A stretch of DNA of 64,000 nucleotides from Clostridiales bacterium Firm_14 (GTDB lineage: Bacteria > Bacillota > Clostridia > Saccharofermentanales > Saccharofermentanaceae): positions 124,001 to 188,000 of the forward strand of contig LVAT01000010.1 of the NCBI GenBank assembly GCA_001604135.1, in the 5' to 3' direction. The notes beneath the pieces were generated by a model, which saw only the letters and a program-made list of their open reading frames with translations, was not told the origin of the DNA and searched no databases. This document shows, in pieces, positions 33,392 through 42,410 of this stretch (the first letter of the stretch is position 1; each line of letters begins with the position of its first letter). The translations under genes and the position numbers were made by a program.

Positions 33392-33544
33392 TGGTGTTCC
33401 TCCGTCTTTAAGAATTCTGCCGTGATGATACAGCATGGTTTTCGAGCCGTCAAGAGAGTCTTCTCTAAAAAGCCGTGATCAAAATCACACAGCTTTCACT
33501 CAGAGTTCACTTAGATTTCGCCACATTCGTCCGGGGGGCAATGC

Positions 33545-33645
33545 TATACTTCGGTTGGCAAAAGGGAAAGCGCTGTTCATATCAGGAATGCGCTGGAGAA
33601 GAATAGCGCTTCCCGGAGTGCCGGTAAAGATTCCGGCACGATAAT
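33545..33645 (+). ncRNA. Candidate structured small RNA region
   Basis: A TATACT box (33545-33550) is followed by two hairpins. GGGAAAGCGCT (33564-33574) pairs with AGCGCTTCCC (33605-33614), and GTGCCGG (33618-33624) pairs with CCGGCAC (33633-33639). The T-run after the second is poor. No ORF fits here. It may be a small RNA or part of divergent regulation. The rest of 33437-33803 shows no gene. Confidence 0.3.
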
Positions 33646-33803
33646 ATACCTTTTCCCAAACAACTGACCCCAATTAACTCCAGAGCATTCCGCTCCCTGC
33701 ATATATTTTTATGCGCCCGTTTTTTTGATACAATTATATGGGTGCGCGTTAACTTCGTGCCCACGGATTAAGGGTTTTAAGAAGCATCTTAAGGAGTATG
33801 GGT

Positions 33804-35045
33804 ATGGGTAATATTTTCAATACGAGAAGCGAATTTGATAAGCGCGAAGCGCAGGAGAGGCTCGAGGAGCTGAACGTCTCTTACGGCAACGCTCCTGTTG
33901 CCAAAGACACTCAGAATTCTGCACCGGTGTCCGGCCCTGTAATGATCGATACAGCATCTCTTACAAACCAGACCACGTCAGATAACAAGTGTCCGTCATG
34001 CGGTGCGACTCTGGCTTTCGATCCTGCAACGGGCGGTCTTGTATGTAATTTCTGCGGCACCAACGTTGCATTAAAGACAATGCCGGTTGCACCGGGACTT
34101 GGGTATTCGCTTGCAGATCTCCAGAATAATGCGGGCCGTCATCTCATGCAGACGACGTGCAAGCTCCTTATCTGCGGCACCTGCGGCGGTCAGTTCCTTG
34201 CCGAAAAGAGCTCTCTTTCAGGTCTTTGCCCTTACTGCGGATCCAACTCCATTACCGAGTCGGGCAACACCTCCGGCATGCTGGAACCTACCGGCGTCAT
34301 CCCTTTTAAGATCAGCAAGGATCAGGCCCAGAACATATTCAAGCAGTGGATATCCGCCAGAAGAATGGCGCCCATGGATCTTAAGAAGAATTCTCAGATC
34401 ACGGACCTCGTAGGCGTCTATGTTCCTTACTGGGTCTTCGACTGCGATACATATACGCCTTACAAGGGTAAGTTCGGAAAGACCTATGGCAGCGGCGACG
34501 ACCAGTACACGAAGTACCATAAGGCAGAGGGCGTCTGCAAGATGCCCGTTAAGAACCTGATGCTCGTGGCTTCGAGCAGGCTCGAGAAGGATTCTTACTG
34601 GAAGTCCGTATCCAAATTCGACTTCAACTTCATAAAGCAATACGACCCCAACCTCCTCGCAGGTTTCTGGTCTGAGAGCTATACGGTTGACGGAACAACG
34701 GCATGGCAGACGGCCATGGGCAAGATCTACGACATGATCCACAAGAGCATCAAGAACCTTGAAGATGCTGACGTCGTTGCCAGGATCGATATGAAGCCCG
34801 AAGCTTCAAATGTCCGCGCTAAATATGTCCTGGCACCTATCTGGATCACGTCTTTCGATTACAACGGCACGGTCTACCGCGTCCTTGTAAACGGCCAGAC
34901 AGGCAATATCGTAGGCACATGGCCGAGATCATTAAAGAGAATATTCATGATCATCGGTATCGTCGCAGGTGCGATCGTCGGCACCAGCTTCCTGCGCGTC
35001 TTGATCATGGAGATCGTCAGGTGGATATCTTCGCTCGGTACCTAA
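33804..35045 (+). CDS. Zinc-ribbon membrane protein (paralogue of the 4218 gene)
   Basis: The start at 33804 is preferred over 33798 because AAGGAG (33791-33796) is then 7 nt away rather than 1. The 413-residue product has a disordered N-terminus, a zinc ribbon at about residues 58-80 (CPSCGA ... CNFCGT), a second at about 115-135 (CGTCGG ... CPYCGS), then the family region starting IPFKISKDQA with GVYVPYWVFD, and two or more hydrophobic segments at the C-terminus (about 375-412). The same order is seen in the 4218 product. Function is unknown. It has no operon partner, unlike the 4218 copy. Confidence 0.8.
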   Translation: MGNIFNTRSEFDKREAQERLEELNVSYGNAPVAKDTQNSAPVSGPVMIDTASLTNQTTSDNKCPSCGATLAFDPATGGLVCNFCGTNVALKTMPVAPGLGYSLADLQNNAGRHLMQTTCKLLICGTCGGQFLAEKSSLSGLCPYCGSNSITESGNTSGMLEPTGVIPFKISKDQAQNIFKQWISARRMAPMDLKKNSQITDLVGVYVPYWVFDCDTYTPYKGKFGKTYGSGDDQYTKYHKAEGVCKMPVKNLMLVASSRLEKDSYWKSVSKFDFNFIKQYDPNLLAGFWSESYTVDGTTAWQTAMGKIYDMIHKSIKNLEDADVVARIDMKPEASNVRAKYVLAPIWITSFDYNGTVYRVLVNGQTGNIVGTWPRSLKRIFMIIGIVAGAIVGTSFLRVLIMEIVRWISSLGT

Positions 35046-35156
35046 TCGCTTGATTTTCGCCACATTTAAACATTGAAAGAGAGTATTTACTTGGCTTAAA
35101 TACTCTTATGTGCTGTTCACATGTTTGGGGATAAAAAATAACGGAGAAGTATTTTT

Positions 35157-37526
35157 ATGAGAATACCAATCAAAAGGCTTGGAGCCGCTGTTCTGGCGGC
35201 ATCCTTTCTTGTCTCGATATTTACTTGCGGATGCAGCAGATCTTCAAAAAATGCGATCAAGGACGAATCAGGGCTTGTATTAAGCGGCAAGATGCCCGAC
35301 AAGCTCCCTGACGGACTCTCATGGTATGACTTCACCGAAGATACGGCGATCACAGATTACCTGGCAGAGACGATCGGCGGATATTTCATATCGGACATCA
35401 CATGGTTCTCAGACCACATTTGGGTATTCCTCTCAGAGACTGAACCAAAATTGCCTGTCTATCACATAATGTCTTTCGATAAAGACAATAAAGTATACTG
35501 CGATTTTGTTATCAGGAATGAATTCGGAGACAATATCAGCCTCGAGAGTCTGGTCCTTGGAGACCGCCTGTATATCAGTGCTTACGATTTTGCATCGCGC
35601 GAACAATATCTCTACCCTGTAGATGAGAGCACAGGAAGCATCTCGCCTGACAATAAGGTCGTCCTGACCAAAAACTCACAGGGCAATGATGCATCCAACA
35701 GATTCTGTTTTGCAGGTAACGATGCCGCTGTCCTTAAGCGGGAGCAGAGTACAAGTGTTGAACTTATTGACCTTGCGGCAGGTACAGTAAAAAAGAAAGT
35801 ATCCGTTGATAATATTTCCAGAGATTTCCATATCAAATTTGCAGAGGGTATCCTTTATGCCGGAGATAACAAAGTCATCGTCTGGGGCAGCACGTCCTCA
35901 AACTTCAATTTCGGCCGGATAAGATATTGCCTGGTCGACCTGGAAACAGGCAATATAAGCGCTCTTGACGAGATGGAATATATCAATATCCCGCTCCGCA
36001 ACCTCACTTACTGCAACGGCCATCTCGTAACTGTAACAGACGGCGGCGTTTATAACATTGACGTCGATACCGGCACATGCAAAATGGCATTGTCCTTTAA
36101 TTGCTCTCTCTGCAACAGATATTTAGCCAACAATTCAGAATTAAAGTATGCGGATGATGACACGTTCATCTTCAGTTACACATCAAGTTATTCAGGCGCA
36201 AACCGGATCCCTTTTCCGATCTGCACATTCACCAGAACAGACGAATATCCTGCAGCAGGGAAAAATATCCTTACTGTCGCTTCGACTGAAGACTTGGATT
36301 ACAGCATCTCCGAAGCGATAATGCGCTTCAATCAGGATAGCGATTCGTCATTCATGCTTTTCGATAACAGGTATAAGACTAACAACGAGATCGACTATAC
36401 AAATACCGACAGTACAGACAAAGCAGCACTTAACAGCCTCAATTCTTATGCGTCCGTATCAGACCGTCTGGCAATGGACATTATTGCCGGAGAAGGTCCT
36501 GACATCCTGATCTCCAACGGTGCAAATGAGCAGCTCTCCAAGAAGGATTATTTCATTGACCTCTCTGACTATCTGAAGAATGAGAGCGGTATCAGCGAAT
36601 CTGATTTTTTCACGAATGCCATTGAAGCTTCGAGATTCAACGGCGCCCTTTACCAGATGCCCATATGCTTTTATGTTGACGGCTTCCTGGCTCCTTCTGA
36701 CACAACAGGCGGCAGGAACGGCTTAACGTTCGAAGAATACCTTGCAATGGTAAAGACAGCCTGTAACGGCGCTGATCCCGTATACGATCACCAGCTTTCT
36801 TTCTCGAGAACCGAGGTCGCAACAAAGCTCTTCGCGAACACGAGCGAGAAGTATATCAATGACGGAAAGATCAATGTGGACTGCGAAGATTTCAAGGCGA
36901 TCCTCGACTACTGCAAAGACCTTCCCTCCAAAGGATATTACGAAGGCAAAGACGTCGATGCCGAATGGGAAGACATTATGATCTCTAAGGAGAACATGCG
37001 CGTCCAGCCCGCCGTGATCTACGACTTCTACGAGTTTGAAGCATTTGCCGAGAAGTTTAATGACGCGGTAATCTTAGGCTATCCTTCCGTTGACGGCAGG
37101 ACCGCAACTATCGGTTCTGACATGGCAGTCTCAATCTCTTCACATACCGGTGATGAGAGCTCCTGCAAGAAGTTTGTGAGCATCCTTCTCTCGGAAGATA
37201 TCCAGAAGACCCTCTACATGAATATCCCGATCAACAAGAAATGCGCCAGGGATATCGCGCTTATGGAGATTGCCGAGAACAACAAAAATGTTGATGCAAA
37301 CGAAGGCAAAAAGTTTGCAAAAGCAGGAAAGAAACTTGATGCCGCGCTCGCCGATGCTTATATAGGACAGCTCTCCACGGCAACAACTTCCGCCTTTATC
37401 TACCACAGCATCTCACTCATTATCTATGAAGAGATCCCGGCATACTTCGAAGGCCAGAAGTCATTCGAGGACGTCGCGAAAGTAATTAATGACAGAGCGC
37501 AGAAAGTTCTGGATGAGAGGAAATAG
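35157..37526 (+). CDS. Lipoprotein: beta-propeller-like domain plus extracellular solute-binding domain
   Basis: The 789-residue protein has a lipoprotein signal with the modified Cys at residue 26 (FTCGC). Residues about 50-360 show repeated short beta-strand blocks (for example LVDLETGNISAL, NIDVDTGTCKMAL) like a beta-propeller. Residues about 370-789 resemble a type 1 solute-binding domain (VASTEDLDYSISEAIMRFN, then GAL-YQMPICFYVDG and DMAVSISSHTGD). The ending IPAYFEGQKSFEDV is nearly shared with the 50929 product. Neither ABC permeases nor sugar enzymes lie beside it. A role in binding or sensing glycans outside the cell is plausible. The start is preceded by ACGGAGAAG. Confidence 0.82.
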   Translation: MRIPIKRLGAAVLAASFLVSIFTCGCSRSSKNAIKDESGLVLSGKMPDKLPDGLSWYDFTEDTAITDYLAETIGGYFISDITWFSDHIWVFLSETEPKLPVYHIMSFDKDNKVYCDFVIRNEFGDNISLESLVLGDRLYISAYDFASREQYLYPVDESTGSISPDNKVVLTKNSQGNDASNRFCFAGNDAAVLKREQSTSVELIDLAAGTVKKKVSVDNISRDFHIKFAEGILYAGDNKVIVWGSTSSNFNFGRIRYCLVDLETGNISALDEMEYINIPLRNLTYCNGHLVTVTDGGVYNIDVDTGTCKMALSFNCSLCNRYLANNSELKYADDDTFIFSYTSSYSGANRIPFPICTFTRTDEYPAAGKNILTVASTEDLDYSISEAIMRFNQDSDSSFMLFDNRYKTNNEIDYTNTDSTDKAALNSLNSYASVSDRLAMDIIAGEGPDILISNGANEQLSKKDYFIDLSDYLKNESGISESDFFTNAIEASRFNGALYQMPICFYVDGFLAPSDTTGGRNGLTFEEYLAMVKTACNGADPVYDHQLSFSRTEVATKLFANTSEKYINDGKINVDCEDFKAILDYCKDLPSKGYYEGKDVDAEWEDIMISKENMRVQPAVIYDFYEFEAFAEKFNDAVILGYPSVDGRTATIGSDMAVSISSHTGDESSCKKFVSILLSEDIQKTLYMNIPINKKCARDIALMEIAENNKNVDANEGKKFAKAGKKLDAALADAYIGQLSTATTSAFIYHSISLIIYEEIPAYFEGQKSFEDVAKVINDRAQKVLDERK

Positions 37527-37574
37527 TATCAGCCGTTAGCCCGAAGTCTTCATGCGCCGTTAATTATTGCTGTA

Positions 37575-38780
37575 TCAATAATTAACGGCGCATGGGTCAA
37601 TGGTTTCTCCTGTAATTGCATTTACGATAACAGGATCTCTGTCCGCGCTGTCTGAGCCCATAGCCTTATAATTTGAATGCATATAGAAGACCCAGAACGG
37701 ATAAAGATATGTTTCATAAGTATCACTTGTGGTTTTTTCATCACTAAAGATCTCATTGCTCATATCATAGACAGTGACCACAAGGTAGACCAGTTCAGCG
37801 GCATATATATGTGTCTCTTTGTTCTCTGATAACCGCTCTATTATTATCGGTTTGGCCTTATCAAAAGCCTGTTCAACGGACATGACCGGCTTGCTCTTCA
37901 AATAGACTTCAGCGTCTTTCTTGTTAGCTGTATAGCAATGCACTTCATAAATATCCCTGCCGTCATAGAATTCAATCCATTCCTCGTTTTCAATGGTAGT
38001 TGTCTGCTTCATTGCTTTATCGTAACGCAAGCAAAATAAGTCCGCATTCGCCGGCAAGCCGACGATTATTCCGTCTATAACACGCCTTGTTACATAGTAG
38101 TCGAATGGCCTTCCCTTGATAGTGTCAAGGATGTAATCTCTTCTGTTGGATGGGTTATCGTAATCAATCTCATAAAGATCAGTATTTGTCGGCGGATAGG
38201 TAAATCTTAATGTGTAGTCTCCGAAAACCGCTTCAGGAAATGCTGATCTGATCTTTGCCATTTGCTTATAATCAGCATTATCAAGCCTTACCATCGAATC
38301 GTTTACACTGTTTCTTTCTGCTTTGGATAAGACCTCTTCAGTACCCGTTTCACTGTTATGTCCTATTATGCACGTCAGTGACGAATATGCCTGAAATAAA
38401 CAATCTGTCCATCCTTCGACCGGATTATAATGAACACTCGCATCTTCATAAGAAGGAATTATCCGGTAAACATTTGCCGTCTCAGGGTATCCATATGTCA
38501 GCAGTTTTCCGTCCAGCTGATACTCTTTGCCTGCTTTTATATATTTGATCGCAAACGAATGGTTATCCTGGTCAGTCTCAATACGCAGCTGTTCATAGTC
38601 AGTACCGGATATTGCAGATTTTTCAGCAGAAGATTCTGTTTCTTCCGTGTTCCCGCCGGATAACGGAATTCCTGCCAGCGACTGGTTCGCAGAATTGTTG
38701 TCAGAGCATCCTTGTGCTATCAATGCACATAGAACCGCCATAATGACGATTGTTCTTTTAGCTTTATCAAAATGCTTCAT
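37575..38780 (-). CDS. Lipoprotein of unknown function in SBP operon
   Basis: The 401-residue protein has a signal peptide with the lipobox IAQGC (Cys25), an acidic Ser/Glu-rich linker and a large globular domain rich in Tyr and Asp. No family is recognised. The start ATG overlaps the stop of the 38777 gene by 4 nt (ATGA), so the two are translationally coupled and the products probably work together at the cell surface. A stretch near residues 300-315 (VEQAFDKAKPIIIERL) and the final part resemble a small PepSY-like or regulatory fold, but this is weak. Confidence 0.75.
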   Translation of the reverse strand: MKHFDKAKRTIVIMAVLCALIAQGCSDNNSANQSLAGIPLSGGNTEETESSAEKSAISGTDYEQLRIETDQDNHSFAIKYIKAGKEYQLDGKLLTYGYPETANVYRIIPSYEDASVHYNPVEGWTDCLFQAYSSLTCIIGHNSETGTEEVLSKAERNSVNDSMVRLDNADYKQMAKIRSAFPEAVFGDYTLRFTYPPTNTDLYEIDYDNPSNRRDYILDTIKGRPFDYYVTRRVIDGIIVGLPANADLFCLRYDKAMKQTTTIENEEWIEFYDGRDIYEVHCYTANKKDAEVYLKSKPVMSVEQAFDKAKPIIIERLSENKETHIYAAELVYLVVTVYDMSNEIFSDEKTTSDTYETYLYPFWVFYMHSNYKAMGSDSADRDPVIVNAITGETIDPCAVNY

Positions 38781-40945
38781 TTATAGTTCTCCGATACGTA
38801 AAGATCTAATCTGGACTGGAACGTTTTTGCAATTTCCTCCGGGCTTTTGTTCTGATAGTAATAAGCGTTGACCTCATCACAAATAATGTTATATAAGCCC
38901 CAGTCATATGAGATCACAGAATTAATGCTTAAGACCATCTCCCGGTAATCAGAAATGATCCAGCCGGGAACGGCTTTCTGTCCTCTTACAATGCTTTTCC
39001 AAACAACTTCATTATCAGAAACCGAATCAGGATGAGCCGCATATTTGCAGTGGTCTTCAAATACATTGCTTTTTACCGGATTATTACCATTGATTATTTC
39101 GATCTCCTGGACTTCATCTGTCAGCATGTATTTGATCAATTGCCAACAAGCTTCCTTGTATTTTGAGTCGCTTGATATTGCCACAAGGCCATCGGTCTGT
39201 GCAGCACGGGAGGATCCGTTTATAGACGGGAATCCTAAATAAACAAAACTGTCATTCAGGCTGCTCTCAATATATGACAGATCATAAAGATTGCCCAAAT
39301 AAGTTCTTCTGCATGTCAGATGCGTTCCATTATGAACTGTGTCCATGTCAGCTATGCTATTCTCAGATAAACCAAACGAGATGCCGTATTTAACTGAATA
39401 CTCGACTATTTCTTTTAATTGTTCTTCAGATACTATATGCGCACCGGACGAGTTGTCCACCAAGTCACCCAGAGAATAGCGAATGATCTGATCAGCATAC
39501 TCTGCTGCCTCCATATCGCCTCTGACAGGAATGTTTTTCTTTTTGGCAAGCTCATCAACCTGCTTATATGTTATGTTTTCGTCGCTAAAATCCGCCTTGC
39601 GGCCGAAATCTCCATCGAAATAAAAGGCCGGGAAGATCTGATAGCATGCCCCGTTCTTAACGATAGTGTCCTTAATCGAAGGGATCAGATCATCCATGCT
39701 GAAATCCGTATCCTTCTCAATGAGCGGCATCATGTCTGTTACCAGGCCGGCATTGTACATATACCTGTAGTCGAAATTTGCTCCGTAGTATATGTCCGGA
39801 GCGCCGCCCTCACTAAAGTGCTTAATCAGTTTGGCAATCTGTGACTGTGCCTCAATGCCGGATCCATATGCATATTCATTCCAATAGTCTTCCAGAAATA
39901 CTCTGTATTCATTCTGTGAAGTGTTAAATCTATATACTGCCCATTTAATTGCCACGGAAAAATCAACGCCGTATCCGCCAATAGTTATTACCTTTCTGTT
40001 GGCATTGTTTTCTGCGGGCAGATTGTTGAAAATGATCAGTTCGATCTCATTATCGTTATATGCATACAGTCTTCCGAATCTTAAGTTGTCATACGCCAGA
40101 TTTAATTCATAACGTGCCGCCTTGTACGCGGGCTTAATATCAACATAATTCCATTCTGTAACAGGCATCAGCATCTTTGACTTGGTGTCAATGTAATAAA
40201 CGCCTTTATCAGAAAAGAAAATACCGTTGTTTATTTCAAAGCTTTCCAGATCAGCGGAGCTGCTCTCCAGAATCTTCTCCAGTCTGCTCTTATCAAAATC
40301 TGCTTCATAACAGATTAGCTTTCCGTTTTTGTTTGCCATGAGATAATACGTTCCGTCCTTCTGATAGAACGATATGGCATTAGCTATTTCATTTCCTTTT
40401 ATGCGGCCGGACTCATTTCCTTCTTTGGAATAACGTGTAAGACTGCCGGCAGACATTTTTACATATCCTTCATCAACTGAATAAAAACCCATGGTGATTT
40501 CATCAGTGATCTCTTCGTTAATGACCTTCCCGCTGTTAATATCGATCACATAATCGGTATTGGAACTCTGATCCGAACAATACAGTCTGTCATTTTCAAT
40601 TACCGCCTGATTGCCCGAATGAGCACACTTAACGGGCAATGAAACATTACTTACTTCATTGCCGTCTGAATCTATCTTATATAGCCTGTAATACTCTTCG
40701 GGACCATCTGTCTTTTCATCTGACTTCTCCCCATATACTGTCAGATAATAATATCCATCAGAATAAATGCTGGATCTCATGGCCTGTCTGTAACCCTCAA
40801 CAGCAGGCACTCTGAATGAGCTGCAGCCATACCAGTAACTGTCAGTGCTGACCGGTTCGCTGTTCTTGTTGCAGGCACATGTGCCCATGACAAATGATGC
40901 AATTAATACTATAGAGGCTAATGATCTTAATGCTTTGCTATTCAT
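38777..40945 (-). CDS. Lipoprotein: beta-propeller-like domain plus solute-binding domain
   Basis: This 722-residue protein is the third and most diverged of the propeller/SBP lipoproteins. The lipobox is GTCAC (Cys25). The N-terminal part (about 40-330) contains repeats with VIDINSGKVI and YYIDTKSKMLMPV. The C-terminal SBP-like part (about 335-722) includes SVAIKWAVYRFNTSQ, APDIYYGANFDY and DGLVAISSDSKYKEACWQL. The last residues (SPEEIAKTFQSRLDLYVSE) match the ends of the 35157 and 50929 products in pattern. The downstream lipoprotein gene is coupled by a 4-nt overlap. No permease gene is present in the operon. Confidence 0.8.
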   Translation of the reverse strand: MNSKALRSLASIVLIASFVMGTCACNKNSEPVSTDSYWYGCSSFRVPAVEGYRQAMRSSIYSDGYYYLTVYGEKSDEKTDGPEEYYRLYKIDSDGNEVSNVSLPVKCAHSGNQAVIENDRLYCSDQSSNTDYVIDINSGKVINEEITDEITMGFYSVDEGYVKMSAGSLTRYSKEGNESGRIKGNEIANAISFYQKDGTYYLMANKNGKLICYEADFDKSRLEKILESSSADLESFEINNGIFFSDKGVYYIDTKSKMLMPVTEWNYVDIKPAYKAARYELNLAYDNLRFGRLYAYNDNEIELIIFNNLPAENNANRKVITIGGYGVDFSVAIKWAVYRFNTSQNEYRVFLEDYWNEYAYGSGIEAQSQIAKLIKHFSEGGAPDIYYGANFDYRYMYNAGLVTDMMPLIEKDTDFSMDDLIPSIKDTIVKNGACYQIFPAFYFDGDFGRKADFSDENITYKQVDELAKKKNIPVRGDMEAAEYADQIIRYSLGDLVDNSSGAHIVSEEQLKEIVEYSVKYGISFGLSENSIADMDTVHNGTHLTCRRTYLGNLYDLSYIESSLNDSFVYLGFPSINGSSRAAQTDGLVAISSDSKYKEACWQLIKYMLTDEVQEIEIINGNNPVKSNVFEDHCKYAAHPDSVSDNEVVWKSIVRGQKAVPGWIISDYREMVLSINSVISYDWGLYNIICDEVNAYYYQNKSPEEIAKTFQSRLDLYVSENYK

Positions 40946-41021
40946 GTTTTCCCCATATTGATTAAATAATTTTGCCTTGTCCTATATGGTCTGCAGGACA
41001 AGGCATTTAATTATTCAAAAA

Positions 41022-41459
41022 TCAATAATACTCGCCGATACTAAAAGTCATTTTTATTCCTACATCTTTCTTAGTACCGTTATCAAGCACAAATTTTTGG
41101 TTGCCGGGATTAGGAGCTAAGTAAGGACCCCAACGCTTTGGCGTGTTAACTTCACATACATTTCGACCGCTGACTTTCACTTTCAGATTAGATAAATATG
41201 CGCCTGTTGCAAGACCTGAATAGTGTATATAAGAAACAGAATACTTATACATAAAATAATCATAATCATTATTTCTATACGTGAACATGTCTTTTGACTT
41301 TTTAGATGCAACATCAAGGTTGACAGTTTTACTATATAATCCGAACCAGTATTGCGGGTCTCCTGTTCCACCGGCAGCGTTGCTCATTGCTGTACAGCCT
41401 GCCAGTATGCTGGCACATGCTAATACTGATACTGCTTTTTTGATGACATTTGTTTTCAT
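41022..41459 (-). CDS. Small lipoprotein or secreted protein
   Basis: The 145-residue product has a signal peptide ending in the lipobox ILAGC (Cys22), followed by a Gly/Asn-rich start and a Tyr-rich domain (YDYFMYKYSVSYIHYSGLA) ending FSIGEYY. It is likely a small beta-rich surface protein. I do not recognise the family. It lies 76 nt upstream of the 40945 gene in the same direction and may be the first gene of that operon, though the gap leaves this open. Confidence 0.7.
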   Translation of the reverse strand: MKTNVIKKAVSVLACASILAGCTAMSNAAGGTGDPQYWFGLYSKTVNLDVASKKSKDMFTYRNNDYDYFMYKYSVSYIHYSGLATGAYLSNLKVKVSGRNVCEVNTPKRWGPYLAPNPGNQKFVLDNGTKKDVGIKMTFSIGEYY

Positions 41460-41560
41460 AGATTATCCTCCACATTAATATTTGTGACCGCGTCGACCAC
41501 ATGTACTTCGATATAAATACCGAATGCAAAGGCTTATATCAATAGTTTTTCCGAAACTCA

Positions 41561-41590
41561 GGGATAAAGTAAAAAATCGAGGGATAAAGT
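41561..41590. repeat. 20-bp-spaced direct repeat
   Basis: GGGATAAAGTAAAA occurs at 41561 and 41581, exactly 20 bp (two helical turns) apart, in the divergent space 41460-41718. It may be a tandem operator for either flanking gene. Confidence 0.45.
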
Positions 41591-41718
41591 AAAATTTCCT
41601 CAAATAATGTTGATTAAAATGGCCCAAAAAGCAATCGCAATTCACGAAATTACAAATGCTATAATGTTCCTGTCGGTTTGGGAACTTTTCACTTGTTGTA
41701 ATTAGGGGTGTTACTGTT

Positions 41719-42375
41719 ATGAGTGGTCTGCGCACAACTTTTAGGATAGTTTATTTGATCACATGCAGGCCGAAGTTAGCTCTCTTTCTTGGCGGAATAA
41801 CATCGCTGCTTCTCGGATCACTGGGTCTCTTCTTCGGTGTCAGATATGTTATCGGTGATTTCTCGAAGGTCGATCTGAATTTCCCGACGGCTGATTTCAA
41901 TTCGATAGGAGACTACACCCGAATTACCGGCAGTACGAATAACGCCTGGGGATGCTTTTACGACAACAATAAGACCTGCTATTACATAATTCCGAAGTTT
42001 GATGATAACAATGACCCGAAAAACATCGTGCAGGTACTCGTCGTAAGGATAGAATCCGGTGATTTCAATGCATGGAAAAATCTCTCGAATTCCACAAAGA
42101 AAAGGTTTTCCCACGTGTCGGTAGATCTGGCATCACCAATCCACGTTGACGGATATGCGCACGCGATGAATCCTGCATTATATGATTACGCCATAGACTA
42201 TCTGCAAAGTGTCGGATTCTCCCATGACGATGCAAACAAGGTGCTGGTACCATACGTTGTCACCTACGATTCGGCAAATAAATATTCGACACTCACTTTC
42301 GGAGGAATCTTTGCCGTATTAGCGATCGTATGCTTCTTTGCCTGGGTCGCGAAAGGAATGAACTTCAGGGAATGA
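41719..42375 (+). CDS. Membrane protein with extracytoplasmic domain, two helices
   Basis: The 218-residue product has a membrane helix near the N-terminus (about 20-45), a soluble region of about 140 residues and a second helix (about 190-210) with a short basic-acidic tail. Its outer part (VRIESGDFNAWKNLSNSTKK ... DYAIDYLQSVG) is similar in pattern to the N-terminal outer domain of the hydrolase at 43585, so they may share a family. The family itself is not recognised with certainty. It is transcribed alone, divergent from the 41022 gene. Confidence 0.65.
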   Translation: MSGLRTTFRIVYLITCRPKLALFLGGITSLLLGSLGLFFGVRYVIGDFSKVDLNFPTADFNSIGDYTRITGSTNNAWGCFYDNNKTCYYIIPKFDDNNDPKNIVQVLVVRIESGDFNAWKNLSNSTKKRFSHVSVDLASPIHVDGYAHAMNPALYDYAIDYLQSVGFSHDDANKVLVPYVVTYDSANKYSTLTFGGIFAVLAIVCFFAWVAKGMNFRE

Positions 42376-42410
42376 TCTCCTGTAGATCATCTCTGTAACG
42401 GAGACACGTT

